NCBI GenBank assembly: GCA_015063445.1
Contig: SVUD01000005.1
Span: forward strand, 1-60,655
DNA length: 60,655 bases
Direction: 5' to 3'
Source of the DNA: Oscillospiraceae bacterium
GTDB lineage: Bacteria > Bacillota_A > Clostridia > Oscillospirales > CAG-272
The number at the start of each line of letters is the position of its first letter. Positions within the stretch are counted from its first letter, which is position 1. The notes beneath the pieces were generated by a model. It had not been told where the DNA came from and did no database searches. It saw only the letters and a program-made list of their open reading frames with translations. Shown piece after piece: positions 43,801 through 51,549 of the stretch. The position numbers were made by a program, and so were the translations under genes.

Positions 43801-45226
43801 TCTTTGTGATGCTCTTAGTTTGGCAGTTCTCTTCTCCGACCTGATATCTCGTCTCATCCGCGTGACCGGGGAACTGACGCCTCGAAATATACGCGTTGAT
43901 TCTCGCATCCATAAGCTCCTCAAGCTCAGAAGTTGTGAGCGAGGTATCGGTGGAGGTATAATTCTTAAGCTCGGGATTTCCGAGGAATGTTATCCAAGAG
44001 CCCTTTGAGTTACCGTATACGCCGATAGCGTCCGTATCAAAGCTATATTTATCGGGCTCGGAGAGCGCAAGATATCTGAGATATCTCATCGCCGCGGTAT
44101 TTATTCTCTTATCGTTGTAAAGATGGAGCGCATAATTCATCTGGTCGTACGTATATCCGCCGTTTGATTTATTTCCGTCGTAATATCCGTAATGCTCGTT
44201 TCTCGCCATTGGGAAAAAGAGATAATCGTATACAACACCTACGTATCCGTTGAACATTCCGGCGTTTACGATAGGTCTTATATCAGCGCTCGTTACAGCA
44301 GTCGTTAAGTGTCCCGACGAGTTGGCATCGGCAAGTATCGGAGCCTTTTCTATGGGGGCGTCCTCCGTGAACGTGGGGTACACTATGTGCATATAAAGCG
44401 TAAGGTCAAGCTCATTGCCCTCGGGGTCTACGCAATCGAAAATCTCCTTTGCAAGAGTCCATTTCACCTTGGTATACGTTCCGTTTTCGTTATCAACGGT
44501 TTTTCCCGCCGCATCAGAATACCATTCCGGCTCGTTTCCGTTAAAGTCATTCTGCGTTGATTTTTTTGCGCCGTTTTCATCAATCCAAGGAATAACTACG
44601 TCTTGATTAGTTTTTCTGAAATCGGTATTCCAGTTTTCAACTATTCTCTCAAGAGAACCCTCAGCACCGTGCTTATCGGTTTCCCAGAACGGCAAATAAA
44701 GAGATACGTCATATCCCGCGGGTACTACGTAGTTGTCGAGATACGACCCTTCGGGAATATAAGTGTTATCGGTAAAGTAATTACCCTTAAGCACGTTAGT
44801 ACGCTGAATCTGCGTAGACCAATCCACGTTAGGTGAAATGGCATCCTTATGATTCAGGTAGTCAACAACCGCTACTATATATCCGCGGTCAAGCATGCCG
44901 CGAATGATATCAACATCGGTTTTCGTTCCTATTCTTTCGGTAAGAGTGTTTACGACATAGAGCACAAGCTGAGTGCCCTTATAATCGGGAACTGCGACAC
45001 CGTGAGCGTTATAGTCGTAATAGGTCGTTACCTCGGGAGCTTCGGATACGTAATCATCCTTAGCTGCCTTTTTTGTTTCTCCGATCTTGTACTCGGCAAA
45101 CGCCGCTTCGATGGCGGTCATCGCATCCGTTCTTTCTTCGGTTTCAGCGCTTACGGCAAATCCAACCGCAACGCAAACTAAAAGAAGAAGAGTAACAAGA
45201 ATCAAGCCTTTTCTTTTGTTTTTCAT
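37850..45226 (-). CDS. giant exported protein: alpha/beta hydrolase, Ig-like, beta-helix modules and conserved C-terminal module
   Basis: A 2458-residue secreted protein (signal peptide 1-27, ending VGFAVSA). Residues about 60-585 are an alpha/beta hydrolase with nucleophile elbow GVYGNSKGSW (Ser407) and a late histidine loop ADVGHMYTFG (His561), so an esterase or peptidase is likely. Residues about 590-700 are a bacterial Ig-like (Big_5) domain, followed by a carbohydrate-binding-like beta domain. From about residue 990 come beta-helix segments, including three modules starting with a PYG-type phrase and a YPWVVF-type strand (near 1250, 1555 and 1877). Residues about 2178-2458 match the C-terminus of the protein at 55142. 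No cell-wall anchor motif or C-terminal membrane helix is seen. It is divergent from an AraC regulator and followed by a small peptide gene. Confidence 0.85.
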   Translation of the reverse strand: MKNKRKGLILVTLLLLVCVAVGFAVSAETEERTDAMTAIEAAFAEYKIGETKKAAKDDYVSEAPEVTTYYDYNAHGVAVPDYKGTQLVLYVVNTLTERIGTKTDVDIIRGMLDRGYIVAVVDYLNHKDAISPNVDWSTQIQRTNVLKGNYFTDNTYIPEGSYLDNYVVPAGYDVSLYLPFWETDKHGAEGSLERIVENWNTDFRKTNQDVVIPWIDENGAKKSTQNDFNGNEPEWYSDAAGKTVDNENGTYTKVKWTLAKEIFDCVDPEGNELDLTLYMHIVYPTFTEDAPIEKAPILADANSSGHLTTAVTSADIRPIVNAGMFNGYVGVVYDYLFFPMARNEHYGYYDGNKSNGGYTYDQMNYALHLYNDKRINTAAMRYLRYLALSEPDKYSFDTDAIGVYGNSKGSWITFLGNPELKNYTSTDTSLTTSELEELMDARINAYISRRQFPGHADETRYQVGEENCQTKSITKNGITIDKGELQPWLTYEGKEILANANLLYPCCGPMTEDMVEGHAPMFASMNLQDNYNSAYASSNDRAILMKNMDIPSLAVIADVGHMYTFGPDQITGIDTYKAMFDFMGYYLKHDAVKVLYVMPLAGTENIETDSSFTVKFTGPVDISEIAKISVKDNAGTKYEGAWSSAYGKTEWTFTPDTQLLGNAEITLTVPSGIAADNGKGMESDYVAKYSTKNEGSASVVTVKGDNGIYFVCPAPDMNNASDVFLRFRVNNPAANVAELYTVSGFSMEDPDASSIGDLVGSVNLRGEGYYEIDVTEEIGNASEETVFLLKAQKAASVISGEYLSSVKKGRDVTLTANTTAPDGTDATKIVVGVSKQYAAQNHYYYQYPTELFTNNQLIKSTAITKDDTGRRFIITLRIYDTTTRLVNVRLNGATALAYGTIDVEGSIYNFYTSAGEWVEYSFEYVVTETDFGDVSEQIKKLTLNIQPDGANESPVYVSNLTVTEIVTDIDVVENECYLVKSYDENNAYKAPVSENPFSIGENGYVTLNAALSAATDGAVITMNKNYRLTSLDSFTGYEKLASLTVDMQGYRIYLDNELPLINAYASSNTKETTVIFKNGAVSVNNSSLIKATGTTSGNGKVFNIAFENAYIYTAVGAWITDFMLDSSSSSAASDINVSLIDTVINVDTKRLTKNPLTVFSGINGTPDVDYTVKGGKFVTDSFVRMTFVEDYRALTLVADAGGEYTKLHTSASSFILKGIAAGRSDGYGIYTLEASDGIRAVYSTVLNPLATPYGIISDAYENIELYPVIIFNKSGDFCKGYDQLSGALNYFGTYSEGDEWYIYVRRDYTYSRKFDNLSNGNGTLYVDFGGHTVTLAKVSDTDNKSAVMLYNADAKNNGDITVNTYNGTLLLNSAGAVRILGWHTANYDTSDIKSFNFGFENIKFALAEGATTSNLITYNYERSGSSAAPAYNAMTFTDCVFDITGATKQIKLFTVGNYNGGQVLSGAYNVNGCEIIADNAANLDVYDLVANTGSSINFNKNSNGEYITVTVPEGSTLASETYVSANEGLMELTELETVNGKTTYTLTKADVSLITPYGTLPAEYASVESYPWVVFKKNADDTYTCIGGGTKFTTLVMSLATETAGDGAVIYLRNDYNMQTAANAAGVTYIGRLNGSVTVDLGENTVTMGNGGSADAFLKCEPYANGYVTTLTVKNGNIVCGPDPLVRFAAVKATTSSPTRTPAAYFDADDTNPQTFNIIFDGVIIDAGTAITKDFSITNSYSTASSKVNANVKLKDCDINITNTSVSISLFKTLASKTVEIIAPQCVIEGGTISIASVAKVAWESYLHTIGATATLKFKKDTNGNYTKLTLSASDMPQTNRFTDAENASITDLGFFKDSKTGASLYRVSELNLSTAYGAVPEEYAAMPWVVFDANKNFIKATYLFTTDAAKAAVSAGSGSIILLRRDYHLNDDLHGNKYLSNINGSITVDLGGHTLSVGNKAASGRDAFIRCEVVAAGYVTNITVKNGTILTGDNPIVRFAAVKSRVPSDYASVAPTNPHEFNVILDGIKISYDPNASTHEYHILYTYSDIAAITPGSNNLIIKDCDIDFNGFTEENTKLFASHNRIPANVVIKGGSISYGKDTSITWQALNTGNDSSLKLDKNGNGEYTYLVLQKGKSAPTAAFTTPNGEYKYVKLSEDSGYVTYRLMPSDIGKTKVKSNIVFYSDFIYNVYVLKTDNTESIVLGGITYDVSGLPTEEIDGNIYYVLSYDVAAAEAAENVTLAVNLLYGDDKYSGSWTLNVIGYAEKVLGGSYGEITDTLMLDMVNYIKSAYVYFESVGLVSEEELAVAEKRINAILGSDYDKSVTVDGEAVNNSQNGALADAKLEIGAEISFVFTPENSSYADKYVFKQGESVLESKVVSDGENTVIIVKTYAYRVRDAITYRADIDDNTVYEGSYNLKAYYDYLTSTESVDALGVIEALWKYSVSAAAYRESVIN

Positions 45227-45278
45227 GATGGAAAATCCTTTCTAAAAAGTTTTCTACTACCATTTTATCACTTTTATA

Positions 45279-45308
45279 TTGACTTTTAATAGGCTTTAGT
45301 GGTATAAT
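45279..45308 (+). promoter_or_regulatory. promoter of the first AraC regulator
   Basis: TTGACT (45279-45284), 18 bases, TATAAT (45303-45308). On the opposite strand a TAAAAT at 45267-45262 without a good -35 may be the -10 of the giant gene, which suggests that gene needs an activator. Confidence 0.65.
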
Positions 45309-45344
45309 AACTAACAAAAAGTTAGATTCTCGAGAGGCGGATTT

Positions 45345-46151
45345 ATGATAATTTTTCCAAAAGAATTCGGATACGGGGAACGATACAGAGGCTCCGTCAA
45401 AAAATTAAAATACGAAATCAAATCACATATCCATCAGTTTTCCGAGATTGTCTACGTTATGGAAGGCGCACTTGACGCGGTTATAGACGGAAAGGAATAC
45501 TCCATACACCCGGGAGAAATTGCCGTTATAACACCCTTCCAGATGCACGACTTTTCAAGCAAAGATGTGGTCAAATTTTATATGTGTGTTTTTACAAACA
45601 ATTGCGTGCCAAACTATCACGTTGACGTAGACTTTTTCCACAACAGAGAAAGATCGGTTTTTAAAGCTACTGATTCTATAAAAGCGCAGATAAATGACGT
45701 TATCAGAGAATTTGAGCATCCCTACCACGTAAGCGATAACTTAGTTCCAAGAAAAATCAAGGCGATGTTCTATACCGTTTTTTCGGAATTTACGTCTCAA
45801 GTACCCAATATTATCGGCACAAAGAAAAGCGACGTTTTATCATCTTTATTTCTTTACGTCAACGCTCATTACAAGGAAAAAATCACCTTGAAGGACGTAG
45901 GAAAAGCACTCGGCTACAATCCCAAATATCTCTCGCAATGCCTTGGCGCCCTTCCTAATATGAGCTTCCCTACAATACTTAACTCGCTGCGTACCGACCA
46001 CGCAAAATATTTATTGCTGAGCAGTGACTTCAAAATAATAGACATAGCCTACGAATGCGGATTTGAAAGTGAGCAAAGCTTTCACAGAGCCTTTTTGAAA
46101 ATAGCCGGAATGACTCCGGGTGAATACAGAAAAGCTTCAGGCAAGCGATAA
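45345..46151 (+). CDS. AraC family regulator with N-terminal cupin domain (cassette 1)
   Basis: A 268-residue regulator. Residues about 20-100 form a cupin sensor (HIHQFSEIVYVMEG, HPGEIAVITPFQMHDF). Residues about 165-266 carry the two AraC helix-turn-helix motifs (ITLKDVGKALGYNPKYLSQCL, KIIDIAYECGFESEQSFHRAF) and the signature GMTPGEYRK. Such proteins usually bind a sugar and activate divergent genes. It is divergent from the giant exported protein across a 118-base gap and is a paralogue of the regulator at 58834, which has the same position in cassette 2. Confidence 0.93.
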   Translation: MIIFPKEFGYGERYRGSVKKLKYEIKSHIHQFSEIVYVMEGALDAVIDGKEYSIHPGEIAVITPFQMHDFSSKDVVKFYMCVFTNNCVPNYHVDVDFFHNRERSVFKATDSIKAQINDVIREFEHPYHVSDNLVPRKIKAMFYTVFSEFTSQVPNIIGTKKSDVLSSLFLYVNAHYKEKITLKDVGKALGYNPKYLSQCLGALPNMSFPTILNSLRTDHAKYLLLSSDFKIIDIAYECGFESEQSFHRAFLKIAGMTPGEYRKASGKR

Positions 46152-46153
46152 AC

Positions 46154-46198
46154 AAAAAAAGAACGAAAAGGTCAACATAAGACCAATTCGTTCTTTTT
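46154..46198. terminator. bidirectional terminator between AraC and aldose epimerase genes
   Basis: AAAAAGAACGAA / TTCGTTCTTTTT outer stem with an inner GGTC/GACC stem, with T-runs on both strands. Confidence 0.85.
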
Positions 46199-46221
46199 AT
46201 TACCAAAATGTCAATATAAGT

Positions 46222-47151
46222 TTACTTAATCGAGGCAATTGAGAACTTTGTAACAAATTCCTTGCTCTCGTTCGGCTCGATAATCACAAGTCCTTTTTTC
46301 TCCGCGGACTCTTCGAGATGGAAGCAGTCTATAGCGCAGGTCTGGGGCTCTATAACCGCAAGTTTTGCGCCTTTTTTAACCCAAAGCATGCGGTATTTAT
46401 AATTCTCGTCTCCTTCGTAAACTATCTTTAACCCCTTATCCGTGTCAATTATTTCGGATTTGGTGTTAAAATTATCATAAAATGCGCTCAAAGCGTCACG
46501 GCATATCTGATAAGTACCGCAATTAAGCGACTTTTCCCTCTCTCTTCCACCTATATATTCAAGAGTGGGTAAATATTTTTGATCTCTTATATGCTCTTTT
46601 CCAACCGCTACCTTCATATAGCAGTTTTCTTCACACGCATCGGGGGTAAACGGAATATTGAAGGTAGTATGGAATGCAAGCATAAACGGCATTTTCTCTT
46701 CCGAATCATTAAAAACCTTAACCTTCTCGGAAAGTCCCGTTTCATCAAGCTTATAGCTTCTTAAAATTCTGAATGCGTGAGGAAAGCCTAAATATTCGCC
46801 CGCCTTAGCTTCATAGAGAAGCTCAACCGTATCGTTTGTCTGACTTACGATTTTAAACGGCTCCTTATAAAGAGCTCCGTGAAGGTGAGAATTTGTTGAG
46901 GGCTCGTTTACGGGAAATTTGTATTTTTTTCCGTTGAACTCAAATTCGCCGTCTCTTATTCTGTTTGGCGGAAAGAGAATAGCGTTTCCAAAAAGGAAAA
47001 CCTGAGAGAAAAGCATATCCTCGTTTTCGGGAGAGCGGAGAATCTCCGCTCCCGTAGGCTCATGGTACAGGCGGTAGCAATTTCCGCCAATGTCTGAGCG
47101 GAATTCAGCAACGTATCCGCCGTTTTTAAGCTTTATATCGGTAGTCATCAT
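46222..47151 (-). CDS. aldose 1-epimerase family protein
   Basis: A 309-residue galactose-mutarotase-fold protein. Features are NAILFPPNRIRDGEFEFNGK, NSHLHGALY and FMLAFHTTFN with the family's two active-site histidines, and a late IEPQT where the base glutamate lies. It interconverts anomers of a free sugar or acts on a related ring substrate; the specific sugar is unknown. ATG at 47151 or 47148 lies directly after the upstream DUF5107-TPR stop (1-base gap), so it is translationally coupled to that gene. This pairing of two mutarotase-fold proteins suggests a shared substrate. Confidence 0.9.
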   Translation of the reverse strand: MMTTDIKLKNGGYVAEFRSDIGGNCYRLYHEPTGAEILRSPENEDMLFSQVFLFGNAILFPPNRIRDGEFEFNGKKYKFPVNEPSTNSHLHGALYKEPFKIVSQTNDTVELLYEAKAGEYLGFPHAFRILRSYKLDETGLSEKVKVFNDSEEKMPFMLAFHTTFNIPFTPDACEENCYMKVAVGKEHIRDQKYLPTLEYIGGREREKSLNCGTYQICRDALSAFYDNFNTKSEIIDTDKGLKIVYEGDENYKYRMLWVKKGAKLAVIEPQTCAIDCFHLEESAEKKGLVIIEPNESKEFVTKFSIASIK

Positions 47152-47152
47152 A

Positions 47153-50100
47153 TTACTTTATGATCTCTCCGAAAAGATAAGAGTTGAAATCGGCACAGTT
47201 TCTGCTCTTAACGCTATCTATGTATGCCTTAGCCTTAGCTACGTCGCCCTTTGCAAGATATCCGTATGCCATAAGAGTCTCACCCTGATTATTGTGAGCC
47301 TTCGCAATATCGTAACCGAACGGGGGATATGCGGGAGAGCCTACGCCGTAATAGTCGTTAACGTCAGCGGTTGCAACACGCTTCTCACCCATCGCAATAA
47401 GTGCGCTCGAAAGATATTCGGCACGCTCGTTGTTTCCAACCTCTTCAAGAGCCTTGCACTGAAAATAAGTGTGAATAGTAGGTGCTCCCTTAGTGGTATC
47501 GGCAAGCGCAAGATATTCCGCTGCCTCATCATCAAGACCGAGCTTCTTATCGCAAGCGGCAATCATACTGTAAAGAGGAGCATCGTTAACGAAGTAGTTC
47601 TTCTCTTCTCCATAATTCAGAGGGAAGGTAAGACCGGCTATAAATTCTGCCTTTGCCTCTTCGTACTTACCTGCGTTATAAAGCTCCTTACCTACAAGGT
47701 ACTGAAGCCATGCGTGGTGAGCCGTAAGATTTCCCTCTCCACCCTCGTAGGTATGGAAGGTGTGAGACGCGAGGATTTCCTTCGCCTTCTTGTAATCACC
47801 CGCAATTGTGCGAAGAATTGAATAATTAAGTGTGCAGTCATCACGCTTGCTTACGAGATAGCTGTACTTCTCAAAGAGAGCAATTCTCTCTTCAAGAGGA
47901 AGATTGAGACTGACGTACATCTGAGAAAGCTCATAGAATATACGGTCGCTCTCGGGAGCGAGAACAAGCGCCTTTTCAAGACAAGCCCTTGCGTCCTCAC
48001 GGCGATCGAGATGATCAAAGTATGCAAGAGAAAGGTTTCTGTAAGCGGGAGCAAACTCAATTTCAGAGGTGGTCTTCTTCCAAGCCTCAGCCGCAGCTTC
48101 AAACCTCTCGAAGTTGTAGTAGATACATCCGAGATAGTAATTAGCCATAGCTGTGCCAGCGTATTTAAGAACCGCAATGCTCTCCTTTTTAGATGGGAAT
48201 TCGCACTGCCACTTCTGAGAATCAGCAAGCTTAACGTATGCGACAGCGCTCTCCTCGTCACCGAGAAGATTTGACACGTATGCGAGGTAGTAGTACTTCA
48301 TAGCGCCCTCGTCACAGCCGAGAAGAAGATTCTTTGCCTTCTCATAAAGACCGAACTGCATATATTCATTAGCGAAGAGAACTGCGTTCTTCTCCGTATT
48401 AAGTCCTGCGAAGAAGAGAGGATCCTTTGCGAGAATCTCGCTCTCTATATCTGCGTTTCCGACAAGAATTCCCTTCATATACTGAGCGAAGAGGTTCTTT
48501 GCATTGGTTTCAAGGGAAAGGTCGATAAAGTCAACCGCTTCCTTAATTCTTCCGTTAAGAGCTTCGATTTTCGCAAGAAGATAGTAGCCCTGAGAACGCT
48601 GAGGATAAGACCAGATAGCAAGGTAAGCGTCATCATACGCTTCCTTGAGGTTTCCAAGATAGAAATTACAAAGAGCGCGGGAGTAATAAGGCTCCGTATC
48701 ATATGGGTTAAAGTTACGGATAGTCTGGCGGGATATTGCGTTACTGTAATACTCAATAGCCTTCGTAAAATCACCACGGGTAAGGTGATAGTCACCCATA
48801 GCCTTGTTGCAACGGATATCCATAGGATCACGCTTCAAGCCCTCCATAAAGTAATCCTCGGGCTTATATGCAAAGTGCTTATACTGAACAAGATGCGCAC
48901 CGTTGAGGTAAAGCTCCTCTACGGTTTCGATGTCCTCGGGACGCTTTGCGGGAAGTCTCGGACTGATGCATTCCTTATTTCCTCTTACGTATTCTTTGTA
49001 AGAGATTATTTTCTCGCCCAAAGCATCGGTAACTATAAGCTCCGCAAGTCCGGTAAGCTCTACGTCAACGAGCTCGGTATAGGTAACCTTAGGCGATATC
49101 TCATCAATGTTCTTTTCGAATACCACGCCGCTCTCGTCCTTTATCGTAACGAGACAGTTGTTTCTCTTGCTTGTAGAATAAGCTCCTACAAATACGCCGT
49201 TTTCACGTCTTTCGATATTTATAGCCATTTCCTTATCGGCGCACTTTACCTCACCGATATTCTTCACGGGGTACCAGTACTGCTCGAAGGTTTTGGTCTC
49301 ATAAGGAGCTATCCAGGTAAAGTCGGGCTGATTATCGGTATAGCACCCTGTCATAAGCTCTACGTATCTGCTTCCGTCATCAGTAAGGTTTGCGCACCAC
49401 TTTGCGCCGAAATTACTATCGCCCCAAGTCCAAAGCTTCTTACCGGGAGCAACGTGATGATTAGCTACCGTAACGACTCCGCATTCCTTTCCGGCATCGT
49501 ATCCGCTGACGAACTCACCCTCGGACTGTCCCTTAGATACGAGAAACGAGCAAGGAACCTTTACCGCATTAAAGGAATGAATATCCGTTCCGTCGCCGTA
49601 ATCAAAAGGTCTTGCGGTGTGATATACGCCCTTTGCGACAGGCCAATTGAGAACGGCTCTTCTATCGTGGTCATTTACAAACTCAACGTCCGGCGGGAAT
49701 ACGATCTTATAGTCGTTATTTACCTCGACGGCAAGGTTTGCCCACCACATAAACGGATGCGGCTCGGGCGTTCCGTTATATACGGTTATCTCTGCTTTTA
49801 CGTAAGAATGGTCGTCATCAACACTGACCTTTACCATACCCTTCATGTTATGGAAGTAGTCAACTTCTCCCATATATGCAAACTTTTCTTTGCCTTTTTC
49901 GCCGATTGAAACATCTGTGGGCATGAAAGTCGTAGGTCTGTGATGCTGAGGCCAGTTGAACTCAATACCACCTGATACCCAAGGTCCAGCAAGTCCTACC
50001 ATCGCAGGCTTGATAACCTTGTTGTAATAAATGAAGTCGTAATCCGAGGTCTTGTCATACGCTCTGTTGATCTTTCCTCCTATCTCGGGGAGAAGCTCAA

Positions 50101-50305
50101 CCTTTATGTAATCATTCTCAAGCGTGATCTGGTCATACTCAACGTCAACCTTTTCATCCGAGAAATTGGTTACGTAAGGAATGGGATAAAGCTTTCCGCT
50201 TGCTCCCTGATAAGGACGCTTTTCAAAGAAGAGAGGCAATGGCTCCGCGTTTCCTATCGGGTAGGTGGGAATAGCAACTTTTTTTCTGTCAATTTTGCTT
50301 TTCAT
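47153..50305 (-). CDS. DUF5107 and TPR repeat protein
   Basis: A 1050-residue protein with no signal peptide. Residues about 60-350 are a DUF5107 domain of the galactose-mutarotase-like superfamily (LLPEIGGKINRAYDK, GGIEFNWPQHHRPTTFMPTD, VANHHVAPGKKLWTWG). From about residue 470 to the end it is a series of TPR repeats (for example DPMDIRCNKAMGDYHLTRGD). It is homologous along its length to the protein at 51550. The mutarotase fold and neighbouring epimerase suggest carbohydrate processing; no activity is claimed. The ribosome-binding site AGGCGG lies inside a terminator-like hairpin, suggesting control of both transcription and translation. Confidence 0.85.
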   Translation of the reverse strand: MKSKIDRKKVAIPTYPIGNAEPLPLFFEKRPYQGASGKLYPIPYVTNFSDEKVDVEYDQITLENDYIKVELLPEIGGKINRAYDKTSDYDFIYYNKVIKPAMVGLAGPWVSGGIEFNWPQHHRPTTFMPTDVSIGEKGKEKFAYMGEVDYFHNMKGMVKVSVDDDHSYVKAEITVYNGTPEPHPFMWWANLAVEVNNDYKIVFPPDVEFVNDHDRRAVLNWPVAKGVYHTARPFDYGDGTDIHSFNAVKVPCSFLVSKGQSEGEFVSGYDAGKECGVVTVANHHVAPGKKLWTWGDSNFGAKWCANLTDDGSRYVELMTGCYTDNQPDFTWIAPYETKTFEQYWYPVKNIGEVKCADKEMAINIERRENGVFVGAYSTSKRNNCLVTIKDESGVVFEKNIDEISPKVTYTELVDVELTGLAELIVTDALGEKIISYKEYVRGNKECISPRLPAKRPEDIETVEELYLNGAHLVQYKHFAYKPEDYFMEGLKRDPMDIRCNKAMGDYHLTRGDFTKAIEYYSNAISRQTIRNFNPYDTEPYYSRALCNFYLGNLKEAYDDAYLAIWSYPQRSQGYYLLAKIEALNGRIKEAVDFIDLSLETNAKNLFAQYMKGILVGNADIESEILAKDPLFFAGLNTEKNAVLFANEYMQFGLYEKAKNLLLGCDEGAMKYYYLAYVSNLLGDEESAVAYVKLADSQKWQCEFPSKKESIAVLKYAGTAMANYYLGCIYYNFERFEAAAEAWKKTTSEIEFAPAYRNLSLAYFDHLDRREDARACLEKALVLAPESDRIFYELSQMYVSLNLPLEERIALFEKYSYLVSKRDDCTLNYSILRTIAGDYKKAKEILASHTFHTYEGGEGNLTAHHAWLQYLVGKELYNAGKYEEAKAEFIAGLTFPLNYGEEKNYFVNDAPLYSMIAACDKKLGLDDEAAEYLALADTTKGAPTIHTYFQCKALEEVGNNERAEYLSSALIAMGEKRVATADVNDYYGVGSPAYPPFGYDIAKAHNNQGETLMAYGYLAKGDVAKAKAYIDSVKSRNCADFNSYLFGEIIK

Positions 50306-50310
50306 AATAA

Positions 50311-50356
50311 AAACCGCCTTTTGAGTTTTTTCTTTATTTTAACTCAAACGGCGGTT
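50311..50356 (-). terminator. terminator hairpin enclosing the ribosome-binding site of the DUF5107-TPR gene
   Basis: On the minus strand, AACCGCCGTTTGAGTT pairs with AACTCAAAAGGCGGTT (15 of 16 bases, 13-base loop), followed by TTTTTATT up to the ATG at 50305. The second arm contains AGGCGG, the only ribosome-binding site of that gene. It ends the regulator transcript and would hide the site in readthrough RNA. Confidence 0.75.
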
Positions 50357-50373
50357 CTTTTCAAGCCAAATTT

Positions 50374-51462
50374 TTATTCTGTTTTGTCGGGATTTTTGAA
50401 CTTTACTCCGTATTCGTCAAGGAGCGCTATAAGAGAGCGCCTTGAATCCACTCCTACGGCGTCAAGCATTTTCTTTACTCTGTACTTTATCGTGTTTATC
50501 GCAAGGTAATATTTTTCCGCAATTTTCTCGTACGTCGAGCCATTAGTTATATCGCAGAGTATCGCAATATCGGTTTCATCGCAGCACGAGAGCATATTGT
50601 CAAGCGCCTCCATATCACGAAAGCTTCTGTCTCCGTAAAAATCAACCTGAGCCACACTGTATATCTCATTTCCCGCAGGTGATACCATAGGTATCGAATC
50701 ATCGTCACTTGCGCCCACGAGGTCCATATCAAATGTCATTACCGTTGAATAGATGGTTTCCTGTTTTATCAAAAATCTATACAGCATAGCGAGCTGAATG
50801 CCCGCCTCATAATAATCTATGCGGCACACGGGGTACGGATTTTCAAAATATTCTGATATTTTTATACCCGAGCATGAGCATATTCTTTTATCCTTGATGA
50901 TCTCGGAATATTTATTATAAAGCATAACGGCTATATTGTCGTTACAGCATACAATATTCGATATTTCCCCACATTTCTTAGCGAATTCTTCAAGGCAAAG
51001 CAGAACGTCTCCGCTGTTTTTAAACAGCTCGTATTCGCATCCCGATTCATTCACCGCATACTTGATACCCGTGTATTTAAGTCTATCGGGGAGCGAGTCC
51101 TCGTTATAACCGAGTATTGCGGTCTTTCCAACGTTGCCCGATAAAACGTACTTCGTGAGTCTATATGCGGATTTGGTATAATTAGGAGCAATGCTGCTGT
51201 ACTTATACATAGTATCGAGATACTGGAATCCAAAGACGAGCGGATGTATATTTTTTCTGTTTAATTCACCGATTCTGTCAGTAGACCATTTAAGCGACTG
51301 GCATATAAGAATAGCAACTCTGCACTCCTTCGGCAAGGCGTCAACGCTTTTATAAACCTCGACCTCGACGTGCTTTTTCTTCGCTATCGAGCTTATTCCG
51401 TCAAGAAGCTTATGAAATCTATTGTTATCGGCATAATTTTCTTCGATAAGAATATAGAACAT
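50374..51462 (-). CDS. regulator with sugar-binding-type sensor and LuxR helix-turn-helix
   Basis: About 362 residues. The N-terminal 280 residues have the layout of a LacI/periplasmic-binding-type sensor (VAILICQSLKWSTDRI, NVGKTAILGYNEDSLPDRL, NIVCCNDNIAVMLYNKY, VCRIDYYEAGIQLAMLY). The C-terminus (about 298-355) is a LuxR-type helix-turn-helix (GSTYEKIAEKYYLAINTIKYRVKKMLDAV). LacI proteins carry their DNA-binding domain at the N-terminus, so this is an unusual arrangement. The start is uncertain: ATG 51462 follows a weak GGTG; GTG 51471 is possible. It lies between the two DUF5107-TPR genes and has its own promoter with a palindrome over the transcription start. Confidence 0.8.
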   Translation of the reverse strand: MFYILIEENYADNNRFHKLLDGISSIAKKKHVEVEVYKSVDALPKECRVAILICQSLKWSTDRIGELNRKNIHPLVFGFQYLDTMYKYSSIAPNYTKSAYRLTKYVLSGNVGKTAILGYNEDSLPDRLKYTGIKYAVNESGCEYELFKNSGDVLLCLEEFAKKCGEISNIVCCNDNIAVMLYNKYSEIIKDKRICSCSGIKISEYFENPYPVCRIDYYEAGIQLAMLYRFLIKQETIYSTVMTFDMDLVGASDDDSIPMVSPAGNEIYSVAQVDFYGDRSFRDMEALDNMLSCCDETDIAILCDITNGSTYEKIAEKYYLAINTIKYRVKKMLDAVGVDSRRSLIALLDEYGVKFKNPDKTE

Positions 51463-51481
51463 ATTATTCACCGTAAAAGTA

Positions 51482-51516
51482 TAGTCAAACGAAGGATTTC
51501 ACTCTCCGTTTGACTA
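51482..51516 (-). promoter_or_regulatory. palindrome at the transcription start of the LuxR-type regulator
   Basis: TAGTCAAACG (51482-51491) and its perfect complement CGTTTGACTA (51507-51516) with 15 bases between. It begins right after the -10 element, so it is a probable operator. No T-run follows, so it is unlikely to be a terminator. Confidence 0.6.
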
Positions 51517-51517
51517 C

Positions 51518-51546
51518 ATTTTATCATAGAATGCTTATTTTTTCAA
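51518..51546 (-). promoter_or_regulatory. promoter of the LuxR-type regulator
   Basis: On the minus strand, TTGAAA (51546-51541), 17 bases, TAAAAT (51523-51518). It starts 3 bases after the upstream gene's stop codon. Confidence 0.65.
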
Positions 51547-51549
51547 TAC

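Noticed and set aside
48785..49909. 374-codon open frame on the plus strand
   Set aside because: It is antisense to the DUF5107-TPR gene. The long frame results from the codon bias of the real gene.
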